A stretch of DNA of 64,000 nt from Thermomonas sp. (GTDB lineage: Bacteria; Pseudomonadota; Gammaproteobacteria; Xanthomonadales; Xanthomonadaceae), in NCBI GenBank assembly GCA_016720345.1, contig JADKKV010000006.1, forward strand, positions 248,001-312,000, in the 5' to 3' direction. A model generated the notes under the pieces. That model had not been told where the DNA came from, made no database searches, and worked only from the letters and a program-made list of their open reading frames with translations. How positions within the stretch are numbered: the first letter of the stretch is position 1; every line of letters starts with the position of its first letter. The position numbers were made by a program, and so were the translations under genes. Positions 55,680 through 64,000 of this stretch are shown piece after piece.

Positions 55680-57713
55680 ATGACGCTATCCGCCACAGAT
55701 CTGGGCGCCTCGGAACTCGTGCAACGCCTGCGCCACCGCCTGGTGGAAACCGAGACCCAGTTGCGCAGCCTGCGCAACCTTGGCTGGCGCCCGGACCAGT
55801 TGCGCGCGATGAACGAGGAAATCGGCCGCCTGCATGCGGCCGCCGAACGCGTGCAGCCGGCGGCGGCGCACGCGGTGCAGCCGCTGCTGCATTCGCTGCG
55901 CGATGCGCTGGCCGCGCCGAGCATGCCGTCCTCCAACCAGACCGCGCAGATGCTGGTGCTGGCCGCCGACGCGCTGGCGGCGTTGCCGCTGGCCTCCGAC
56001 ACCCACGAGGCGGAACCGCTTGCCGGCGCGGCCGGCGAACCGAAGGCGGCCGAGGCTGCGAATGCCGATCCGTTCCGGGTGCTGATCGTGGAGGACGACC
56101 GCAGCCAGGCGCTGTTCGCCGAAGCGATCCTGCGCGGCGCCGGGATGCAGCCGCAGGTGGTGGGAATGCCGGAACAGATGCTGGCGACGATGGAGCGCTT
56201 CGATCCCGACCTGGTCCTGATGGACCTGCACATGCCGGGCACCAGCGGCACCGTGCTGACCCTGCAGATCCGCGAACACCCGCGATTCGCGCAGGTCCCG
56301 GTGGTGTTCCTGACCGGCGACCAGGACCCGGAACGGCAAATGGAAGTGCTGGAGAACGGCGGCGACGACTACATCCTCAAGCCGGTGCGCCCGCGCCACC
56401 TGATCGCCGCGGTGCAGAGCCGCGTCCGCCGCGCGCGCGCGCTGCAGAGCCGGATCGCCAGCACCGCGCAGCCGGAGCGCCACCCGGTCACCGGCCTGTA
56501 CACGCGCCGGGCGCTGATGCAGAAAACTTGCGGCGCTGCTCCCGGAGCGCGCCGGTGGCGCCATGCTGGTGGAAGTCGGCAACACCACCGCGTTGCGCAA
56601 CCGCTACGGCTACGCGGGCTTCGAGAAGCTCATGAACGATGCCGGCCGCCACCTCGGCGAGATTGCACGCACCCACGCGGTGGCGCGCCTGAGCGACAAC
56701 GCCTTCCTGGTGGTGGTGCGCGAGCAGACCGCCGCGCAGCAGGGCGCGTATGCGCGCTCCCTGCGCGACGGCATCGGCTACCACGATTTCAGCGTCGGCG
56801 ACGAATCCCTGCGCCTGCGCAGCACGGTCGGCATCGCCGATCTCGGCATTGGCTTCGCGGACGCCGGCGCGGTGCTCGCCGCCGCCGAGGACGCCGCGCG
56901 CGAGGCGCGCGCGCAGGCGGCGGGCGTGGCCAGCTACGTGGCACCGCAGGTGCAACCCGGCGGCGGGATCATCGACATGGTCCGGCTGGCGCTCGACAGC
57001 GAAGGCCTGCAGCTGGCGTTCCAGCCGGTGGTCGCGGTTGCCGGCGGCGACCAGGCGCAGTTCCAGGTGCTGCTGCGGGTGCGCGACGCGCAGGGCATCG
57101 AGCGCATGGCCGGCGAATTCCTGGCTGCCGCGGAAAGCGCCGGCCTGGTGCCGAAGCTCGACCGCTGGGTGATGGAGCAGGCGCTGGCGCTGCTGCAGAA
57201 GCGCCGCGCCGAGAGCAAGCCGGTGCGCCTGTTCGTCTCGCAGTCGCCGCGCACGCTGGCGCAGGACGACTACGCCAACTGGCTTGCGCAGGCACTCACG
57301 GCGGCCAGCATCGACGGCACCTCGCTGGTGATCGACCTGCGGCTGGACGATGCGCTGGTCCATTCGATGCTGCTGCGCCAGTTCTGCGAGCAACTGGTGC
57401 CGGTCGGCGTGCAGTTCTGCCTCAGCCAGTACCGCCACGGCGGCGATGCCAACCTGCTGCTGGAGCAACTGCCGCTGGGCTACCTGCGGCTGTCGGCGGA
57501 CTTCGCCCACCAGCCGCTGGCGCAGGATGTGCGCGACGAGATGCGCGAGGTGATCGAGCGCGCGCACCGGCTGGGCCTGCAGGTGATCGGCCAGGCCGTG
57601 GAGGACCCGCAGGCGGCCGCCGCGCTGTGGATGGGCGGAATCGATTTCATCCAGGGCAATCTGGTACAACGCGCGGAGCACGCCCTCGACTTCGACTTCA
57701 AGAACGCGACCCT

Positions 57714-57717
<4 letters not shown>
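55680..57717 (+). CDS. FimX-like REC-GGDEF-EAL protein, degenerate (one-base frameshift)
   Basis: After correction, 678 residues: a helical N-terminus, a receiver domain (FRVLIVEDDRSQALFAEAIL; LVLMDLHMPGTSG; late lysine in DDYILKPVRP), a GGDEF-like domain with LSDNAFLVV in place of GGDEF, and an EAL-like domain with QVLLR in place of ExLxR and LSQYRHGG in place of DDFG. Both enzyme domains should be inactive, so it is probably a c-di-GMP receptor like FimX, which controls type IV pili; this is inference. An extra A at 56522-56525 breaks the frame after RRALMQK. It starts at 55680 (agggggt upstream) and overlaps the kinase gene. Confidence 0.82.
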
Positions 57718-59982
<2,265 letters not shown>

Positions 59983-60007
59983 ACCCGCCACGGCGGGGTC
60001 CCGCGGT

Positions 60008-60361
60008 TCAGCCGCGGTAGCGGCAGCCGGACGTGCAGGTTTCGTGCACCACGACTTCCGACAGCAGCGGCAGCGCCGGCTTCAGGTGCGCCCAGATCCA
60101 GGCCGCAAGGCGCTCGCTGGTCGGGTTGTCGAGGCCGTCGATCTCGTTCAGGTAGTGGTGGTCCAGCTGCTCGTACAGCGGCTTGAACGCGGCCTTGATG
60201 TCGGCGAAATCCATCACCCAGCCGGTGTCTGCACCCGGCTCGCCGGACACATGCAGCTCGACCCGGAACGAGTGCCCGTGCAGGCGCGCGCACTTGTGCC
60301 CAGCCGGCACGTTCGGCAGGCGATGCGCGGCTTCGATGGTGAAGACCTTGAAGATGTCCAT
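60008..60361 (-). CDS. queD: 6-carboxytetrahydropterin synthase QueD
   Basis: QueD makes 6-carboxy-5,6,7,8-tetrahydropterin from dihydroneopterin triphosphate, the first committed step to queuosine. The 117-residue protein has [26 protein letters not shown] (Cys and zinc-binding His residues), [13 protein letters not shown], and [10 protein letters not shown]. The C-terminus [17 protein letters not shown] carries the conserved glutamate. It converges on the kinase gene with a 25-base gap. Confidence 0.96.
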   Translation of the reverse strand: MDIFKVFTIEAAHRLPNVPAGHKCARLHGHSFRVELHVSGEPGADTGWVMDFADIKAAFKPLYEQLDHHYLNEIDGLDNPTSERLAAWIWAHLKPALPLLSEVVVHETCTSGCRYRG

Positions 60362-60622
60362 GCGGCCCTGCGCGATGTCGATACGGAACCGAAAACCCCG
60401 CCGTTCGGCGGGTTCTCGGCTTGCATCGCAGTGGTGGTATGGGTGCCCCCGAATACTAACCAGAACCTCTTGATTTACAAGAATATTCCAGAATTAGAAC
60501 TTCGAGTTACCGTCAAACCTACCGTCAGCCCGACGTGCCTTGACCACCTCGCGATGACGAGCATTGTCGCACGCCCTGCTTTGAGAATCCCACCCGCGCC
60601 CCCCCCTTCGGCCCTACCAGGA
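60362..60622. other. Intergenic stretch, AT-rich border of an acquired region
   Basis: About 260 bases with no recognised gene. Around 60395-60414 a hairpin (ccccgcc-gttc-ggcggg, followed on the minus strand by a gttttc) could terminate minus-strand transcripts coming from the hsdM relic. From about 60440 to 60540 the base composition falls to near 45 percent GC by eye, unlike the neighbourhood, then returns. This is a likely junction between core DNA (queD) and the island to the right. No attachment repeat or tRNA was recognised. Confidence 0.5.
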
Positions 60623-61331
60623 TCACGCAGACTGCTCAGCGCGCTTATCGACCAACTCTGACGCGACCGCCGCGAACTGTTGCAGCGCGGATTGCAGGTC
60701 ATCGAGGATCTCCTGCGCAAGTACCGCCGGTTCCGGAAGGTTCGCGGCGTCTTCGAGACTCTTGTCCTTGAGCCAACAGATGTCGAGGTTGGTCTTGTCG
60801 CGCTTGCTCAGCTCGTCGTAGTCATACTCCCGCCAGCGACCGTCCGGCGTCGCCTCCGACCAGCTCGGCTTGCGTAGGTGCCGCTTGCCGGGGCGATAAG
60901 CGGCGATGAACTCGTCCAAGTGCTCGCGCTTGAGCGGGTTGGTCTTGAGTGTGAAGTGCTGGTTGGTGCGAAGATCGTAAACCCAGAGCTTGCGGGTCCA
61001 GGGCGCCTCTTGGGCCGGTTTGGCATCGAAGAACAGCACGTTGGCCTTCACGCCCTGCGCGTAGAAGATCCCGGTCGGCAGGCGGAGCAGCGTGTGCACG
61101 TCAAACTGGCGCAGCAGGTTTTTGCGGATCACCTCGCCGGCACCGCCTTCGAACAACACGTTGTCTGGAACCACCACGGCGGCCCGACCGTGCTCCTTCA
61201 GCAGCGATTTGATGTGCTGCATGAAGTTGAGTTGCTTGTTCTTGGTCGTCACCCAGAAGTCGGGGCGTTCGTAGGCGTGGTCCTCCTTCTCCAGATCGCC
61301 TTCCTCGTTGACGATGCTAATGCTGCTCTTC
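60623..61331 (-). pseudogene. C-terminal relic of a second HsdM
   Basis: The frame from the IS border (61331) to the stop at 60623 encodes the C-terminal part of a type I N6-adenine methyltransferase: SISIVNEEGDLEKEDHAYER, FMQHIKSLLKEHGRAAVVVP, DNVLFEGGAGEVIRKNLL and LRLPTGIFYAQGVKANVLFF. The sequence differs clearly from the HsdM at 48161-49912, so it comes from another system. The N-terminal half with the SAM and NPPF motifs is missing, and does not reappear on the other side of the IS, so the gene was cut and the rest lost. No hsdS or hsdR follows. Confidence 0.88.
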
Positions 61332-61336
61332 GGGTT

Positions 61337-62197
61337 CTACCCCGAAATCACGGACGGTTGTAAAAGGGTGGAAAACTTCAAATCCTGCCTAGCGACCCTT
61401 CGCCGCATTCTCGGGTTATGGAACCGCTCGATGTATTCGAACACATCCGCCCTTGCGGCATCGAGCGTCTGGTACGTCATGCGGTGGATCCGCTCGCGCT
61501 TGAGTACACCAAAGAAGCCTTCGCAGGCCGCGTTGTCACCGCAGTGGCCCACCGCGCTCATCGAGCACACCAGTCCGTTGGCGGCCAGGTAACGCTGGTA
61601 GTCGCCACTGCGGAACTGGCTGCCGCGATCCGAATGCAAGACCACTTGGTGGCGACCTTGGCGCTGCCAGACGCCCATTTGCACGGCGCGGATCACCATT
61701 TGCCGGTCCTGCCGGTGGTGCATCGACCACCCCACGACCCGCTGGTCGAACAGATCCAGCACGATGCACAGGTACAGCTTGCCCTGCCGGGTCTTGATCT
61801 CGGTAATGTCGGTGACCCATTTGGTCTCCGGCTCCAGCGCGGTGAAGTCCCGCTCCAGCAGGTTGCGCACGCCCGGCGGCGTCAGTGCCGGCTGGCCGCG
61901 TTGGCCACGCCGCTTCGGCCGCGGCCAGCCCTGCAGGCCGTTGGCCGCCATCAGGCGCGCCACCCGGTTCAGGCTGGCTGACTCGCCTACCTCGGCCAGG
62001 TCTTCCCGCATGCGACCGGCACCCAGTGCGCCCCGACTGTCCTCATGCAGCTCGCGGATCCGGCTGAGCAAGCGCCTGTTGTCGCGCTCACGGGCACCGG
62101 GCAATCGCTTGCTCCAGTCGTAGTAACCACTGGCCGATACCCGCAGGCAGCGGCACATCAGGCGAACCGGGAACTCATCGCGGCAACGATCGATCAC
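61337..62197 (-). CDS. IS3 transposase OrfB
   Basis: The catalytic part of the IS3 transposase, 286 residues, starting at a GTG (62197). The DDE integrase core is present: [20 protein letters not shown] (first Asp), [20 protein letters not shown] (second Asp), and [18 protein letters not shown] (Glu). The N-terminal HTH_21 part ([16 protein letters not shown]) is typical. In IS3 elements OrfAB is made by a -1 ribosomal frameshift; the orfA stop at 62206 lies just upstream, and the orfB frame stays open back into orfA. The TAG stop lies within the left repeat. Confidence 0.95.
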   Translation of the reverse strand: MIDRCRDEFPVRLMCRCLRVSASGYYDWSKRLPGARERDNRRLLSRIRELHEDSRGALGAGRMREDLAEVGESASLNRVARLMAANGLQGWPRPKRRGQRGQPALTPPGVRNLLERDFTALEPETKWVTDITEIKTRQGKLYLCIVLDLFDQRVVGWSMHHRQDRQMVIRAVQMGVWQRQGRHQVVLHSDRGSQFRSGDYQRYLAANGLVCSMSAVGHCGDNAACEGFFGVLKRERIHRMTYQTLDAARADVFEYIERFHNPRMRRRVARQDLKFSTLLQPSVISG

Positions 62198-62205
62198 CTG
62201 ATACC

Positions 62206-62493
62206 TCAGGATGATCCCTTGGCAAAGAACGTCGCCGCTTCTCGCAAAAAATCCCGCTCCTTCTTCACGCGCGCCAGCTCGCGCTTCATGCGGGCCAGTT
62301 CCTCGTCACGGGGCGTTCCCGTACCGCCGAAGGCCACCTTGCCCTGACTCTGGGTCTCGCGCTTCCAGCGGGTCAGCAGGTTGTCCCGAATCCCCAGTTC
62401 CCGAGCCACCTGGGCACAACTGATGCCCGGCTGGCTGGCCTGCTCAACCGCGCCACGCTTGAACTCCTCACTGAACTTCCTTCGCTTCGACAT
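62206..62493 (-). CDS. IS3 transposase OrfA
   Basis: A 95-residue helix-turn-helix protein of IS3 elements: [20 protein letters not shown], then [20 protein letters not shown], and a coiled tail ([20 protein letters not shown]). It binds the terminal repeats and, by -1 frameshifting, is fused to OrfB. A run ttttttg near the C-terminus of the gene is a candidate slippery site. The start at 62493 has ggagtg upstream. Confidence 0.93.
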   Translation of the reverse strand: MSKRRKFSEEFKRGAVEQASQPGISCAQVARELGIRDNLLTRWKRETQSQGKVAFGGTGTPRDEELARMKRELARVKKERDFLREAATFFAKGSS

Positions 62494-62612
62494 GAACACT
62501 CCTGATGGCCTAGATCGGCCTTCTCGTAAGTGTCCGTGAAAACGGGGTGAACCCAAAAAACTCACGCCACTCGGACGGCGTTATGGTCTCACCATCAGGA
62601 AGGGGCTTAAGG

Positions 62613-62975
62613 ATGGGATTTCGTTTCCAACGGCGAATCAACCTCGGCGGGGGCTGGGGGCTCAATACCAGCGGTTCGGGCGGCTCAGTGAGCTATCGGA
62701 ATCGAAACGGTTCGATTGGCACCAAAGGTTTTAGTCTCCGCACTGGGATCCCGGGGCTCAGCTATCGTCAAGGCTGGGGAAGGAATTCGGGTGCCGCGGT
62801 CGCTATAGCTGTATTGTTATTTGCAGCCGCGGCGTTCGCGATCCAACTTCTCATATACATCCTTCCACTCATTTGGCAGTGCCTGGTCTGGATTGTTCTC
62901 ACCGTGCACGACTTGGCCGTTTACGGGATCCAACGATTCAAGGCATGGCGCGGTCAATCTGCTGGACGGCCATAA
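62613..62975 (+). CDS. DUF4236 domain membrane protein
   Basis: A 120-residue protein. The N-terminal DUF4236 domain reads MGFRFQRRINLGGGWGLNTS, with SGGSVSYRNRNGSIGTKGF and TGIPGLSYR, a short beta-rich unit common in phage- and plasmid-associated proteins. Two hydrophobic helices follow (AAVAIAVLLFAAAAFAIQLL and LPLIWQCLVWIVLTVHDLAV). The function is unknown. The ATG at 62613 has an aagggg-type site upstream. Its base composition is lower in GC than the core genes, consistent with acquisition. Confidence 0.78.
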   Translation: MGFRFQRRINLGGGWGLNTSGSGGSVSYRNRNGSIGTKGFSLRTGIPGLSYRQGWGRNSGAAVAIAVLLFAAAAFAIQLLIYILPLIWQCLVWIVLTVHDLAVYGIQRFKAWRGQSAGRP

Positions 62976-63029
62976 TCGCGTCGCTTCGAACAAGAAGAGC
63001 TGTGCCTACCGCCTGCAAGTGCTTCGACG

Positions 63030-63900
63030 CTAGAAGTCCTTTCTGGGAGATCGCGCGAGAATTTCGACTGCCCATGAACTGTGAGTAGCGGGCTCGCACA
63101 TGGCTCCATTCACCTTAAATACTCCCGCGCTTTTCTGATCGAGCATTTTTCTGGCCACGAAGACGTCCTCTTCGGACACCCGGTAGGAGCGCTCAATGAT
63201 GTCGATCTGACACGGGTGGATGGCCGTTTTTCCGCATAATCCGTGAGCCAAGTCGCGTCGAAGTTCTTGCGCGAGGGTGTGCTCGTCATCGAAGTACTCG
63301 AAGACCGGTGCAGTCAGTTGAAATCCTTTTGGCTTGAATACGCGCACCAGCGACGAAATCACATCGCCGATGGGTGTGTCATAGATGGTCATGCTGCGCG
63401 GACGGCGCATGCCAATTAGGGACAGCAGGTCGTTGCCCTAATCGGATGGCCGCGATGGGCGTGCGCTGCGTCGAGCGCAGGCTCTGACACAGAGATCGCA
63501 TCGCGTGCTCCTCGAACACATCGACGGTTTCCAGCGTGGGCATTACGACGAACCTGCTCGCCGACAGCGGGCCCAGGTAAGCCTCGGCGTTGGTCGCAGA
63601 AAACTTAGGCAGAACGAAACCGTCGATACCTTCGATGCCCGGCATCGACAACAACATGGCCAGCGATTCCGGATTGCGCGGCCGAATGAAGCGGCTGGCG
63701 CCGGCCGGCCGGTCGATCGCGCGCAGCGCCGTCGCCAAGTTCGCGTAGGCGCCGGCCAAGTCGTGGTCGGCCACCGCATCTTCTAGGCAGAAGATCAGGT
63801 TCCGAGCATCGCCCAGCTTCTGGCCAGCGGCAATGGCGCGTAGGTCCTTATGGGTCGCCGGCACATAAAGCGCGGCGCCGTAATGGGGTTTAGTCGCCAA
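63030..63900 (-). CDS. CitE-like HpcH/HpaI aldolase-family protein, Ter-associated type (frameshift)
   Basis: A citrate lyase beta/HpcH-fold protein of about 290 residues. It starts ATKPHYGAALYVPATHKDLR, has LIFCLEDAVADHDLAGAYAN, RFIRPRNPESLAMLLSMPGI, GIDGFVLPKFSATNAEAYLG and FVVMPTLETVDVFEE; after a break at about 63436 the other frame continues with MTIYDTPIGDVISSLVRVFK, HGLCGKTAIHPCQIDIIER and MCEPATHSSWAVEILA. The break lies in a CCC run (GGG on the coding strand): two bases missing, or one extra, would restore it. This subfamily is known from Ter (tellurium resistance) biosynthetic loci with ATP-grasp and phosphoribosyltransferase genes. A TTG start at 63900 overlaps the gene upstream. 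Confidence 0.78.
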
Positions 63901-64000
63901 CCTTGGTCTGCCTTATTAGTGAGACAGCGGAATACGGGAGAGTTGGATCGGTCTCGACCGGCACGCCGCGCTCGAGCGCCAAGCGCTTGAGGTGCGCCAC
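63890..64000 (-). CDS. C-terminal end of an upstream gene (partial)
   Basis: The window edge holds the last 36 codons of a minus-strand gene: VAHLKRLALERGVPVETDPT followed by LPYSAVSLIRQTKVGD and TAA. The 11-base overlap with the CitE-like gene suggests an operon. I do not recognise the family with confidence from this fragment; a Ter-locus partner (for example a phosphoribosyltransferase or StiP-type protein) is possible, but that rests only on the neighbour. Confidence 0.55.
   Translation of the reverse strand: MAHLKRLALERGVPVETDPTLPYSAVSLIRQTKVGD

Larger units (their letters stand above)
61332..62554 (-). mobile_element. IS3-family insertion sequence
   Basis: An element of about 1.22 kb with orfA and orfB on the minus strand. 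The ends are related inverted repeats: gggttctaccccgaaatcac from 61332 and, reading inward from 62554, gggttcaccccgttttcacg; a shared cggac follows in both. The length fits IS3. No clear target-site duplication is seen, and the interrupted hsdM does not continue beyond the right end, so a deletion or rearrangement next to the element is likely. Confidence 0.88.

Noticed and set aside
60044-60661. Plus-strand open frame over queD and the AT-rich gap
   Set aside because: It is antisense to queD, and its downstream part has no start, motif or codon pattern of a gene.

Overview
The window is very GC-rich, almost fully coding chromosomal DNA. Its gene content and order (groESL with CIRCE, cutA-dsbD-tlpA, aroQ-accB-accC, prmA-DUF3426-fis-purH-purD, tesA/ybbA/ybbP, erpA-nudC, queD) match Gammaproteobacteria of the Xanthomonadaceae/Lysobacteraceae (Lysobacter, Luteimonas or Thermomonas type). 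This assignment is by gene order and protein character only; no search was run.

Layout. 0-8.5 kb: end of a glycosyltransferase gene, a zf-CHCC protein, pirin, YceI, a RutE-like nitroreductase, an ELM1-family protein, glnE and a Ycf46-like AAA+ ATPase. 8.8-10.4 kb: a CrtI/PYROXD2-like oxidoreductase. 10.5-15.5 kb: an unusual minus-strand cluster. It has two TPR proteins fused to LicD-like nucleotidyltransferase domains, an IspD-like cytidylyltransferase, a RuBisCO-like protein (RLP) that lacks carboxylase lysines, a decayed copy of the RLP 3' end, and a 33-codon ORF that looks like a relic of the TPR protein N-terminus. I consider this the best candidate for an undescribed system, probably surface-glycan phosphopolyol modification. 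15.5-36 kb: housekeeping genes for chaperonin, thiol redox, acetyl-CoA carboxylase, purine synthesis and transport.

36-50 kb is accessory and defence-rich. It holds AbrB-Doc and HigBA toxin-antitoxin (TA) pairs, an NYN RNase-like protein, a stand-alone EAL phosphodiesterase, and a type I restriction-modification locus. That locus (hsdM-abi-hsdS ... hsdR) contains an MNT/HEPN pair and a DUF433/PIN-like pair. 50-60 kb: an LplT-Aas fusion, AmpE, NudC, ErpA, DUF6776 and DUF4126 proteins, then a FimX-like REC-GGDEF-EAL protein overlapping a hybrid histidine kinase, and queD. 60.4-64 kb is a second island: an hsdM relic cut by an IS3-family element, a DUF4236 membrane protein, and at the right edge a CitE-like protein of the type found in Ter/tellurium-associated stress loci, with the end of the gene upstream of it.

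At least eight one- or two-base frameshifts break otherwise normal genes (purH, lplT-aas twice, nudC, the DUF6776 gene, the REC-EAL gene, the kinase and the CitE-like gene). Most lie in or beside short homopolymers and seven of eight lie between 50 and 64 kb, so I read them mainly as sequence errors, not pseudogenes. No rRNA, tRNA or CRISPR array was recognised.
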